A stretch of 64,000 bases of DNA from CAVXHQ01 sp963789535. GTDB taxonomy: Bacteria; Pseudomonadota; Alphaproteobacteria; Rhodobacterales; Rhodobacteraceae. Numbering within the stretch: the first letter of the stretch is position 1; every line of letters begins with the position of its first letter. The stretch covers positions 1 to 64,000 of the forward strand of contig CAWBKU010000001.1 of assembly GCA_963789535.1 (NCBI GenBank). The letters run 5' to 3'. Shown one piece after another: positions 9,319 through 17,292 of this stretch. The translations under genes were made by a program, and so were the position numbers. The notes beneath the pieces are model-generated. The model saw only the letters and a program-made list of their open reading frames with translations. It made no database searches and was not told the origin of the DNA.

Positions 9319-9835
9319 GGTGACGGTATCCCGCGCGCCCCGGCACGGCATGATCGCGCTGCGCGGCGATCTGGCGTCGCAGGCGCTGCGCGATGCCTGC
9401 ACCGCCGTCACCGGCGTGGCGTTTCCCGAAGCGCTGCGGATCTGCGGGGAGGGTGAGACCGCCCTTGCGTGGATGTCGCCGGACGAGGTTCTGGTCATGA
9501 TGCCGCACGAGCGGGCGCACGCCGCCGCGTCCGACATTAAAGTTGCTCTGCAAGATACGCATTTCATGGTAGAAAACCTCTCTGACGCCCGGGCACTCTT
9601 TACCGTTCGGGGCGGCCATTGCCGCGAGGTGATTGCCAAGAATGCGCCCGTCGATCTGCATCCCGATGCCTTTGCGCCGGGCCAGTTCCGCCGGTCGCGT
9701 CTGGGGCAGGTGGCGGCGGCATTCTGGATGAGCGACGCGCAGACCTTTCAGGTGATCTGCTTTGCCTCCGTCGCCGACTATGTCGCGGAACTTCTCGGGG
9801 TCTCGGCGCGGATGGGGCCTGTCGGGCATTTCTGA
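9311..9835 (+). CDS. soxG: sarcosine oxidase gamma subunit SoxG
   Basis: This 174-residue protein is the last gene of the sox operon and overlaps the soxA stop by 8 bp. Residues ALAWMSPDEVLVM, NLSDARALFTVRGG and FAPGQFRRSRLGQVAAAFW match the SoxG/GcvT-related fold. The subunit packs against the alpha chain in the heterotetramer and has no separate catalytic centre. Operon order soxB-(x)-soxD-soxA-soxG supports the call. Confidence 0.9.
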   Translation: MSEVTVSRAPRHGMIALRGDLASQALRDACTAVTGVAFPEALRICGEGETALAWMSPDEVLVMMPHERAHAAASDIKVALQDTHFMVENLSDARALFTVRGGHCREVIAKNAPVDLHPDAFAPGQFRRSRLGQVAAAFWMSDAQTFQVICFASVADYVAELLGVSARMGPVGHF

Positions 9836-9894
9836 GGGATCGTGCGTGACATTTGAGGTGCGCCGCGCGTTCGGCGAAACGCAGGGTCATTGCC

Positions 9895-9904
9895 GGTTAA
9901 CCAT
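9895..9904. promoter_or_regulatory. candidate CtrA half-site upstream of the FkbH-like gene
   Basis: GGTTAACCAT at 9895-9904 contains TTAACCAT, the half-site described for the alphaproteobacterial cell-cycle regulator CtrA. It also forms the 8-bp palindrome GGTTAACC. It lies about 70 bp before ATG 9974. The match is exact but short, and a single half-site is weak evidence. Confidence 0.3.
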
Positions 9905-9973
9905 TCGCGCCGTAGTCTGACGCAGAAGGCCCCCGTGCGAGGGGCCGGTCGAGTGAGACGAGCGAGAGCGACC

Positions 9974-11770
9974 ATGAACGACCTGAACGGGCCGACCCTG
10001 CCGGCGTCGGTCAAACTGGTGATCTGGGATCTGGACGAGACGTTCTGGGACGGGACGCTGTCGGAGGGCGGGATCGCGCCGGTCGAGGCGCATGTCGCGA
10101 TGGTCCGCACGCTGGTCGATCGCGGCATCATGTGCGCGATCTGTTCCAAGAACGACCGCGCCGCCGCGCAGGCGGAACTCGAGCGGATCGGCGTCTGGGA
10201 CCGCTTCGTCTTTTCCCATATCGACTGGACACCGAAGGGGCAGGCGATCGCCGCGATGCTGTCGGCGATGGGATTGCGGGCCGAGAATGCGTTGTTTCTG
10301 GACGATAATCCCCTGAATCTCGAAGAGGCGCAGTTCTTCAACGAGGGCCTCTGCACCCTCGATCCCACGGGGCGCGATCTGACGGCGTTGCTCGACGCGC
10401 CGGGCCTGCGGGGCAAGGACGACAGCGGTCACGGCCGCCTCGCGCAATACCGGATGATGGAGCAGAAACAGGGCGCGCAGGTGCAGACGGGCCTCGGCAA
10501 CGAGGCGTTCCTGCGGCAGTCGGACGTGCGCGTGCGGATCGTCACCGAGATCGACGGCCAGATGGACCGCGTGCTCGAATTGCTCAACCGCACCAACCAG
10601 TTGAATTATACCAAGGTGCGCGCCAACACCGAGGCAGAGCGGCAGGCGCTGTCGGATCTGCTCAAGGTGTCGGGGGTGCACGCGGGCCTCGTCGAGGTGC
10701 AGGACCGCTACGGCGACTATGGCGCGGTCGGCTTTTTCTGCGTGCGCACCCGGTCGAGCGGGATGAGCGTGCATCATCTGGCATTCTCGTGCCGCACGCT
10801 GAACATGGGCGTCGAGCAATGGGTGTGGGAGCATCTGGGGCGGCCCGCATTCACGTCGGTCGGGCCTGTCGCCAATCCGGTGGAGAGTTTCGCCGAGGTC
10901 GACTGGATCCGGCAGGTTCAGGACTTCGAGGACGACGCCGCCGGACCGGCCCGCAGCCTGTGCCTCGTCGGCGGCTGCGACCTGCAACAGGTGTCTTTCT
11001 ATTGCGGCGCCGACCGCATCGAGTTCGTCAACAAGCAGGACGCGGCGGGCATGCTCGTGCGCTATGACGACGTCGGCTTCTTCCTCAATCCGCGCAACAC
11101 CGACCTGCGGTCGAGCCGCATCCTGAACGACCTCGTCGGATATACGTTCGACGACATGGTCGCCTTCGACGCCGCATTGTCGCACAGCGATGTCGTCCTT
11201 TTGTCGATGTTCTTTTCGGTGCCGACCGATAACCTCTTTACCTTTGGCGGGGTCGACTTCGGCGGAAAATACTGGGCGACGTTCCCGCCCGCGCGGCTCC
11301 GCCTGCTGATGCGCGACCCGACGCTGGCGCTGCGCTTTGCCAAGGCGATGTTCCACCGCCGCCTGACCCTCGACGAGCGTATCGGCCTGACGCGTGACAG
11401 TTTCGCGCACGCCGACAGGCTGCGCAAGGCGGGGTCTGGCCTGTTCATCCTCGGCGCCGTCGCCGACCGCGGCCCGCAGGCGGCAAGGGCGGCCCTGCCG
11501 CGGCTGGCCTACAACGAGATGGCACGGGCGTTTTGCGACGCGACGCCGGGGGCGGTGTTCATAGACGTGGAGGCGTTGCTCGCGGACGAGGATTTCAACG
11601 ACAGCGACCATTATACCCGGACCGGATACTACAAGATCGCGATGTTCGTGAACGCGCGGATGGACGCCGGAATGGTCGGGCAGGGCGCCGATGCCGCGGG
11701 ACAGGTAGACTGGCGCGAGGATGCCGACGCCGGAGATCTCGAGGCCGAAATCGCGGGCGCCGGTCCGTGA
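9974..11770 (+). CDS. FkbH-like HAD-superfamily protein
   Basis: This 598-residue protein has an N-terminal HAD domain: VIWDLDETFWDG (the D-x-D nucleophile motif), ICSKND (motif II/III region) and ALFLDDNPLNLEEA (acidic motif). An acyltransferase-like middle follows with LLNRTNQLNYTK and DRYGDYGAVGF, both characteristic of FkbH proteins. In polyketide pathways FkbH loads glyceryl-phosphate onto a carrier protein. The C-terminal third (SLCLVGGCDLQQ ... NDSDHYTRTGYYKIA) looks like an SGNH-type esterase fold. No carrier protein or synthase is nearby. It is followed at about 100 bp by a GSCFA-domain gene, suggesting a shared role in modifying a surface molecule. Confidence 0.75.
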   Translation: MNDLNGPTLPASVKLVIWDLDETFWDGTLSEGGIAPVEAHVAMVRTLVDRGIMCAICSKNDRAAAQAELERIGVWDRFVFSHIDWTPKGQAIAAMLSAMGLRAENALFLDDNPLNLEEAQFFNEGLCTLDPTGRDLTALLDAPGLRGKDDSGHGRLAQYRMMEQKQGAQVQTGLGNEAFLRQSDVRVRIVTEIDGQMDRVLELLNRTNQLNYTKVRANTEAERQALSDLLKVSGVHAGLVEVQDRYGDYGAVGFFCVRTRSSGMSVHHLAFSCRTLNMGVEQWVWEHLGRPAFTSVGPVANPVESFAEVDWIRQVQDFEDDAAGPARSLCLVGGCDLQQVSFYCGADRIEFVNKQDAAGMLVRYDDVGFFLNPRNTDLRSSRILNDLVGYTFDDMVAFDAALSHSDVVLLSMFFSVPTDNLFTFGGVDFGGKYWATFPPARLRLLMRDPTLALRFAKAMFHRRLTLDERIGLTRDSFAHADRLRKAGSGLFILGAVADRGPQAARAALPRLAYNEMARAFCDATPGAVFIDVEALLADEDFNDSDHYTRTGYYKIAMFVNARMDAGMVGQGADAAGQVDWREDADAGDLEAEIAGAGP

Positions 11771-11872
11771 AACGGCACAAACGGGCGGTCCGGACGACCG
11801 GGACCGGGCGAGGGACGGCAGGGTGACATGTCGATCCCGCACAGGCGGGGCACGACGCAGACGGAAAGAAGA

Positions 11873-13261
11873 ATGACGATGGCCGAGACGCGAAACATCG
11901 AGAGACTGACCGCCGCCAAGGCGATGAACCGTGCGCGCGGCAATGCGCTGCGCCGCTATCCGGCCCCGGACAAGGACGGCGCCCGCCTTTATCCGCTCGC
12001 CTCGCCGACCGCCAACCCCAGTTTCAAGATGGCGCGCAGCGATACCGTCTTCGCCATCGGGTCGTGCTTTGCCCGCAACGTGGAACGCGCCCTCGAGGCG
12101 GCGAACATGCGTGTCCTCAGCCGCGAGTTCGACCTGGGCCAGGTCGGCGAAAGCCTCGACGATGCGGCCAATTTCTATAACAAATACTCGATCCATTCGG
12201 TGACGAACGAAATCCGCTGGGCCCTCGAGCGGGACACGTTTCCGGGCGAGGACATCCTCTATCCGATGGGCGTCGGCGTCTATTCGGACGCGCAGCTCGG
12301 CATGGCGCGCCTCGAGTATTCGCCCAAGGAAATCCTCGAATTCCGTCACCGCTATCTCGACGGCATGGCGCAGGTGGTCGAGGCGGACGTGGTGATCGTG
12401 ACGCTGGGCTACGTCGAGACCTGGTTCGACACCAAGCTCGGCCTTTACCTCAACGTCTTTCCCCCCGTGCAGGCGATCCGCGCCGAACCCGACCGGTTCG
12501 AGTTCCGGGTGCTGAGCTACGGCGATATCATGAAGGGGCTGAACGAGCTTTACGACCTGCTTGTCAAACACCGCAAGAAACCGCTGAAGATGCTCATCAC
12601 CGTCAGCCCCGTGCCGCTGCTGGCGACGTTCCGCGACATGGATGTGCTGCTTGCCAACGCCTATTCCAAATCGGTGCAGCGCGCGGCCCTCGACGAATTC
12701 CTGATCGGCAAGCAGGGGGTCGACTACTTCCCTTCCTACGAATTCGTCACGCTGTCGGACCCGTCGGTCGCCTGGACGAAGAAGGATTATCGCCACGTCT
12801 CGGACGATCTGGTCGACCGGATCATGGCGAACGTGATCGACTGCTACGTCACCGACACGGCGGCCCCGGTGCATCAGGCTCTGCCCAAGGCTCCGACTGT
12901 CGACGCCCTCGTCGATGCGCTGCGCGATCTGTCGAAACTTGAAAAATGGCACGAGACGGTGGCCCTCGTCGGTGCCAACCGGGCAATCGTCGACACCCGC
13001 GTCGAGGCGCTCATGCACGAGGCGCTGGCGACACGGCGGCTCGAGGATATCGCGGCCTCGTTCGAGGCGCTGATGAAGGTGCACGTGCTGGCGCCCGGGC
13101 GGCCCGACGTTCTGGAACGGATGGTCCTTCTGTGCCGCCCGCTGGGGCGCGCGCCCGAGGCGGTACGCCTTCTGGAACGGCATCGCCGCACCTTTCCCGA
13201 CCGGCAGGAGTTTCGCGACAAGATCGAGGGGATGCTGGTCCGGACGACGAAGGCGACATAG
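11873..13261 (+). CDS. GSCFA-domain protein with helical C-terminal region
   Basis: The 462-residue protein carries the defining motif FAIGSCFARNVERAL (GSCFA at residues 63-67). In this SGNH-hydrolase-like family the Ser of GSC corresponds to the nucleophile. Further conserved blocks are IVTLGYVETWFD and VSPVPLLATF. The last about 130 residues are helical and TPR-like (AEALMHEALATRRLEDIAASFEALM-type periodicity). Start ATG 11873 follows GGAAAGAAG; an earlier ATG at 11828 lacks a clear ribosome binding site. Members occur near glycan genes in many proteobacteria, but no substrate is known. It probably works with the preceding FkbH-like protein. Confidence 0.75.
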   Translation: MTMAETRNIERLTAAKAMNRARGNALRRYPAPDKDGARLYPLASPTANPSFKMARSDTVFAIGSCFARNVERALEAANMRVLSREFDLGQVGESLDDAANFYNKYSIHSVTNEIRWALERDTFPGEDILYPMGVGVYSDAQLGMARLEYSPKEILEFRHRYLDGMAQVVEADVVIVTLGYVETWFDTKLGLYLNVFPPVQAIRAEPDRFEFRVLSYGDIMKGLNELYDLLVKHRKKPLKMLITVSPVPLLATFRDMDVLLANAYSKSVQRAALDEFLIGKQGVDYFPSYEFVTLSDPSVAWTKKDYRHVSDDLVDRIMANVIDCYVTDTAAPVHQALPKAPTVDALVDALRDLSKLEKWHETVALVGANRAIVDTRVEALMHEALATRRLEDIAASFEALMKVHVLAPGRPDVLERMVLLCRPLGRAPEAVRLLERHRRTFPDRQEFRDKIEGMLVRTTKAT

Positions 13262-13305
13262 TCCGGTCGGTCGCCGCCGATGCGCGCCGGTTTCGTCGTC
13301 GCCCA

Positions 13306-13336
13306 TTGACGTTTGGCACCTGCGCGCTTTGTTATG
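13306..13336 (+). promoter_or_regulatory. possible sodB promoter
   Basis: TTGACG at 13306-13311 is a good -35 box. A weaker -10-like TGTTAT lies about 18 bp further (13330-13335). The pair sits 40 bp before the sodB start in a short intergenic region. The -10 match is poor, so this is a suggestion only. Confidence 0.3.
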
Positions 13337-13372
13337 GGGCAGCAACAATCCCCATTGAAAAGTGAGACCGAC

Positions 13373-13972
13373 ATGGCGTTCACCCTTCCCGACCTTCCCT
13401 ATGCCCACGACGCGCTGGCCGACAAAGGCATGTCAAAGGAGACGCTCGAGTATCACCACGACATCCACCACAAGGCCTATGTCGACAACGGCAACAAGCT
13501 GGTTGCCGGGACCGAGTGGGAGGGCAAGTCCCTCGAGGAGATCATCACCGGCACCTACGACAAGACCGCCGTGGCGCAGTCCGGCATCTTCAACAACATC
13601 AGCCAGTTGTGGAACCACAACCAGTTCTGGGAGATGATGGGGCCGGGGGCGGTGTCGATGCCCTCCGAGGTGGAGAGCGCGCTGAAGGACAGCTTCGGCT
13701 CGGTCGACAAGTTCAGGGAACAGTTCTCGGCCGCCGGTGCCGGGCAGTTCGGCTCCGGCTGGGCCTGGCTCGTCAAGGGCGCCGACGGCGGCCTGAAAGT
13801 CACCAAGACCGAGAACGGCGTGAACCCGCTGTGCTTTGGCCAGACGGCCCTTCTGGGCTGCGACGTGTGGGAACATTCCTATTACATCGACTTCCGCAAC
13901 AAGCGGCCCGCCTACCTCACGAACTTCCTCGACAACCTCGTGAACTGGGAGAACGTCGCCAGCCGGATGTGA
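13373..13972 (+). CDS. sodB: superoxide dismutase, Fe-type
   Basis: This 199-residue enzyme disproportionates superoxide to O2 and H2O2. Metal ligands are visible as His28 (EYHHDIHHKAYVD), His82 (WNHNQFW), Asp164 and His168 (DVWEHSYYID). Gln78 in SQLWNH occupies the position that hydrogen-bonds the metal-bound solvent in Fe enzymes, and AGQFGSGWAWLV also fits the Fe class. This points to iron rather than manganese, though cambialistic use cannot be excluded. It is a single-gene unit with a terminator 30 bp downstream. Confidence 0.93.
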   Translation: MAFTLPDLPYAHDALADKGMSKETLEYHHDIHHKAYVDNGNKLVAGTEWEGKSLEEIITGTYDKTAVAQSGIFNNISQLWNHNQFWEMMGPGAVSMPSEVESALKDSFGSVDKFREQFSAAGAGQFGSGWAWLVKGADGGLKVTKTENGVNPLCFGQTALLGCDVWEHSYYIDFRNKRPAYLTNFLDNLVNWENVASRM

Positions 13973-14003
13973 CCCGCGCAGCGCGGATGTTCGCGCGATG
14001 CTG

Positions 14004-14030
14004 CGGCCGTCCCCCCGGGGGCGGCCGTTT
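14004..14030 (+). terminator. rho-independent terminator after sodB
   Basis: CGGCCG and CCCCC (14004-14015) pair with GGGGG and CGGCCG (14017-14027), with one bulged T. A short TTT follows. The structure lies about 30 bp after the sodB stop. Confidence 0.6.
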
Positions 14031-14102
14031 CGCATTCCGGGCCATGGAACCGCCGTCGCTCTCTCCGGTTGGTCCGGGGAACGCAACCCAACGGAGGAAG
14101 CC

Positions 14103-14297
14103 ATGGCAGATCGTCAGAAATCCAAGGAGGGCGGACGCGAGACCGAGAAAGTCCTGTCCGACGCGCCGACACCGTCGCAACAGGGTCGCGGCGGCGGGAC
14201 GCTGGAGCGCGACATCGGCACGCAGGCGGAGGAAGAACGGTTAAAGCAAGGCGAAGGTGTCACGCGCGTCCGCAAGTCCGACGAGAAGGAGGGCTGA
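14103..14297 (+). CDS. small hydrophilic protein, hypothetical
   Basis: This 64-residue protein is strongly hydrophilic, rich in Glu, Lys, Arg, Gly and Gln, and lacks Cys and Trp. It has no signal peptide or membrane segment and is probably largely unstructured. The ribosome binding site GGAGGA sits 5 bp before ATG 14103. It ends 3 bp before the host-attachment-family gene, so the two are almost certainly co-transcribed. Its composition recalls small stress-related proteins, but no family is recognised. Confidence 0.6.
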   Translation: MADRQKSKEGGRETEKVLSDAPTPSQQGRGGGTLERDIGTQAEEERLKQGEGVTRVRKSDEKEG

Positions 14298-14300
14298 GCC

Positions 14301-14753
14301 ATGGCCGAGCTGAGCGCGAATACGTGGGTGGTCGTCGCCGACGGCACCAAGTTCCTGATCCTCGAAAACATCACCGATGCCAAGGATCCCAATCTGCGCG
14401 TGCTGCGCAAGCGCGAAGAGGACAACCCGCCTGACCGAGAGCACAAGACGGACCGCCCGGGTCGCGGGCATGACAATGGACCGGGTCAAAAATCGGGAAT
14501 GGACGAGACCGATTTTCACGAGCAGCAGAAGGACCGTTTTGCCGAAAGCCTCGCCGACCTGCTGTACCGCCACGCGCACAACGGAACCTTCGACAAGTTG
14601 ATCCTCGTCGCCGCACCGGAGGTGCTGGGTGTGTTGCGGGCGTCGGTCCACAAGGAAGTTTCGGACCGGATCGTGGCCGAGATACCCAAGACGCTGACCA
14701 ACCATCCGCTGCGCGAGATCGAGACGATCGTGACGAACGATCTGGCGGCATAG
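14301..14753 (+). CDS. host attachment family protein
   Basis: This 150-residue protein matches the family named from an Agrobacterium attachment gene. It opens with TWVVVADGTKFLILEN, has a charged, Arg/Asp/Gly-rich middle (about residues 38-65), and ends with LILVAAPEVLGVLRASVHKEVSDRI and HPLREIETIV. The fold resembles the release-factor-like domains of the bacterial eRF1-related group. Despite the name, a direct role in host attachment is not established for most members. It forms an operon with the preceding small gene. Confidence 0.8.
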   Translation: MAELSANTWVVVADGTKFLILENITDAKDPNLRVLRKREEDNPPDREHKTDRPGRGHDNGPGQKSGMDETDFHEQQKDRFAESLADLLYRHAHNGTFDKLILVAAPEVLGVLRASVHKEVSDRIVAEIPKTLTNHPLREIETIVTNDLAA

Positions 14754-14788
14754 GGCCCGGATCAGCCCCACGGCAGGTCGTCCCGGGG

Positions 14789-15358
14789 TTACAGGGTGCG
14801 GACGAGGCCTGCCTCGAGCGCATCGACGTCGGCGACGACGGTGGTGAAATCCAGAAGCTGGGGATCGGCAAATCCCTCGGCCACGACATGCCGCATGAGG
14901 GCGAGCAGGGGATGCCAGTATCCCTCGGTGTCGAGCAGGAAGATCGGTTTTGCATGCAGGCCGAGCTGACGCCACGTCAGCACCTCGAACAGTTCGTCGA
15001 GCGATCCCGCGCCGCCGGGAAGGACGACGATGGCGTCGGCGTTCATGAACATGACCTTCTTGCGCTCGTGCATGGTCTCGGTGACGACGAGGGTGTCGAG
15101 ACCGGCGCGCCCGACCTCTCGGGCGACGAGGTGCTGCGGAATGACGCCGAAGGTGCGCCCGCCGCCCGCCTGCGCCGCCGCCGCGACGCGCCCCATGAGG
15201 CCGACGTCGCCCGCGCCGTAGACCAGTTGCCAGCCGCGCCGGGCGAGCATCGTGCCGGTATCCGCGGCTGCGGTGGCATAGGCCGCGCGGCCGCCGTCGC
15301 GGGAACCGCAGTAGACGCAGACCGAACGGCGTGGCGCGGGGGGCAGGCGTGCGGACAT
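14789..15358 (-). CDS. LOG family protein (nucleotide 5'-monophosphate phosphoribohydrolase)
   Basis: The protein has 189 residues with the Rossmann-like fold of the LOG/TIGR00730 family. SVCVYCGSRDG forms the N-terminal strand, VYGAGDVGLMG the glycine-rich loop, and VLPGGAGSLDELFEVLTWRQLG the PGGxGT/SxxE active-site signature. TMHERKK supplies the conserved Arg and Lys. LOG enzymes release the base from (cytokinin) nucleoside monophosphates; in most bacteria the natural substrate is unproven. It is a single leftward gene, convergent with the host-attachment gene. Confidence 0.85.
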   Translation of the reverse strand: MSARLPPAPRRSVCVYCGSRDGGRAAYATAAADTGTMLARRGWQLVYGAGDVGLMGRVAAAAQAGGGRTFGVIPQHLVAREVGRAGLDTLVVTETMHERKKVMFMNADAIVVLPGGAGSLDELFEVLTWRQLGLHAKPIFLLDTEGYWHPLLALMRHVVAEGFADPQLLDFTTVVADVDALEAGLVRTL

Positions 15359-15480
15359 CTCGGGCCTTTCGGGACTTGGATTTTGACCCTCTCTAGCGGC
15401 GTTGCTATGCTGCCTCAACCTGCCCCGATGCACGATGATGTTCGCGACCGGGGCGGGCAGGGCGAGGGGACGGACGGCCG

Positions 15481-17241
15481 ATGGCAGAACAGCGCAGCAC
15501 AGGAATGATCGCCGGAGCGGCGGCAGCGGCAGTTCTGGGCGCTGCCGTGCTCCTTGGTATCGGTTTCTGGCGACCTTCTGCACAGGTGAGCGGCACCGAT
15601 GCCCGCGTTGCGACGCAGGCGGCGGCCGACGGACCGGCGACATCCGCAGTGCCCGCCGGGATGGCGCCGGGCGCGACGGCCGTGGATCCGGTCGTCGCCT
15701 TGATCGCGGTGCCAGAAACCGAACCGAACGATCCCGGCGCCACCGACGTTTCGACAGCGGCCGGGGTCGGCCTGTCGACCGACGGCGTGCCCGCCGCGGT
15801 GGATGACACAGTGCCTGACCTGCCGCCGGAGATTTTGCCGGCGACAGAGTCGTCGCGCCCTCTGGCGGACGGTCAGGCGCCGATGCCCGACGCTTCGATG
15901 GCGGTTGCGGCAACGGCGCCCGTGCGGATCGAATCGACGGATCCGGTTCCGCCGGTGGTTGGCCCGGACGTCGAAACGCTGCGGGCCCCCGCGTCCCAGC
16001 CCGCGCCCCGGCCCGCGCCCCCGCCCCCGGTGCCGCCGCGCATCGACGTGGCGCGGATCGCGCCGGACGGGCAGGGCATCGTCGCGGGAACCGCGGCGCC
16101 GGGCGCGACGGTGGCGGTGCTGCTCGATGACGCGCCGCTGGCGCAGGCCGAGGCGGATGCAAGCGGTGCATTCGTCGCGTTCCTCACGCTGCCGCCCTCT
16201 GCCGCGCCGCGGATCCTGTCGCTGGTCGCAGGCGCCGGGCCAGGGGTTGCGTCGGTCGAGACGATCATCGTCGGACCCACGCTGGACGGCGCGCCCGGGA
16301 CGCAGGCACCCGAGGTCGACGCCGCCCCGGCCATCGTCGCAGAACGCCCCGTGGACACCATGCGGCCCCCGCCCCCCGCCGCGACGCCTGTGCCCGCGGC
16401 AGAGGTGGCGCCGGCCACGGCGACCGACCCCGGCCCGGTCGCTGCCGGCGCCTTGCCGGGGGCGCAGCCGGGGGCACCGGGCAGCATCGTCATCATGCCC
16501 GAAATCGCGGCGACGGCACCCGCTCCGGCGGCGGCGCCCGACGCCGCGGCGCCTCTGCCGCCGCCGCCTGTCGAAACCGCTGCCACCCCCGGTCCGGCGG
16601 CATCGGTGCCCGCCGTGATCGCGGCGTCCCCGACACTCGCCCTGCCGTCACCCGGGACGCCGGCGCCCTTTCCGGTGCTGCGCGCCGATCGAGAGGGCGT
16701 GCGTGTCCTGCAACCCGTCCTCGCACCGGGGGCCGTGCCCGAGGTGCTGCGCACCGTGGCGCTCGACGCCATTGCCTATGGGCCGGCGGGTGACGTGCGG
16801 CTGTCGGGACGCGCCTCTGGCGGCGGGCAGGTGCGGGTCTATGTCGACGATGCCTTCGTCGTGCTTGGCCCCGTCGACGGCGATGGCACTTGGGCCACCG
16901 GCCTGCCGGGCACCGGCCCGGGCACCTATACCCTGAGGATCGACCAGATCGACGCTGCGGGCACCGTCGTCAGCCGCATCGAGACGCCGTTCCGCCGTGA
17001 GGAACGCGCCACCATCGCCGCCGTTCTGGCCGAAGAGACCGCGGTCCCCGGATTTCAGGTGGCCGTGCGCACCGTGCAGCCCGGCAACACTCTCTGGGGC
17101 ATCAGCCAGGAGAGGTATGGCGAAGGTATCCTCTACGTTCAGGTGTTCGAGGCGAACCGCGACCTCATCCGCGACCCCGACCTGATCTTTCCGGGGCAAA
17201 TCCTGCGCCTGCCGCAGGACGATGCCGCTTCTGGTCAATAG
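15481..17241 (+). CDS. LysM domain-containing membrane-anchored protein
   Basis: The protein has 586 residues. A transmembrane anchor lies near the N-terminus (GMIAGAAAAAVLGAAVLLGIGF, about residues 8-30). A very long Ala/Pro-rich low-complexity region follows. Two Ig-like beta segments are visible (VAGTAAPGATVAVLLDDAPLAQAEADASG; GRASGGGQVRVYVDDAFV). The C-terminal LysM domain (about residues 530-577, VQPGNTLWGISQERYG ... NRDLIRDPDLIFPGQILRLP) should bind peptidoglycan. The layout suggests a periplasmic protein tethered to the inner membrane that reaches the cell wall. It precedes the ABC exporter gene by about 50 bp. Confidence 0.8.
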   Translation: MAEQRSTGMIAGAAAAAVLGAAVLLGIGFWRPSAQVSGTDARVATQAAADGPATSAVPAGMAPGATAVDPVVALIAVPETEPNDPGATDVSTAAGVGLSTDGVPAAVDDTVPDLPPEILPATESSRPLADGQAPMPDASMAVAATAPVRIESTDPVPPVVGPDVETLRAPASQPAPRPAPPPPVPPRIDVARIAPDGQGIVAGTAAPGATVAVLLDDAPLAQAEADASGAFVAFLTLPPSAAPRILSLVAGAGPGVASVETIIVGPTLDGAPGTQAPEVDAAPAIVAERPVDTMRPPPPAATPVPAAEVAPATATDPGPVAAGALPGAQPGAPGSIVIMPEIAATAPAPAAAPDAAAPLPPPPVETAATPGPAASVPAVIAASPTLALPSPGTPAPFPVLRADREGVRVLQPVLAPGAVPEVLRTVALDAIAYGPAGDVRLSGRASGGGQVRVYVDDAFVVLGPVDGDGTWATGLPGTGPGTYTLRIDQIDAAGTVVSRIETPFRREERATIAAVLAEETAVPGFQVAVRTVQPGNTLWGISQERYGEGILYVQVFEANRDLIRDPDLIFPGQILRLPQDDAASGQ

Positions 17242-17292
17242 GCAGGCGAGGGGCTAGGCAGGGGCGACCCGATCCGAGGACTGCCCCGCCCG

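Noticed and set aside
9887..13408. A very long open frame (over 1100 codons) on the minus strand across the FkbH-like and GSCFA genes
   Set aside because: It is antisense to two well-supported genes, lacks recognisable motifs, and is His/Arg-rich as expected for the complement of high-GC coding DNA.
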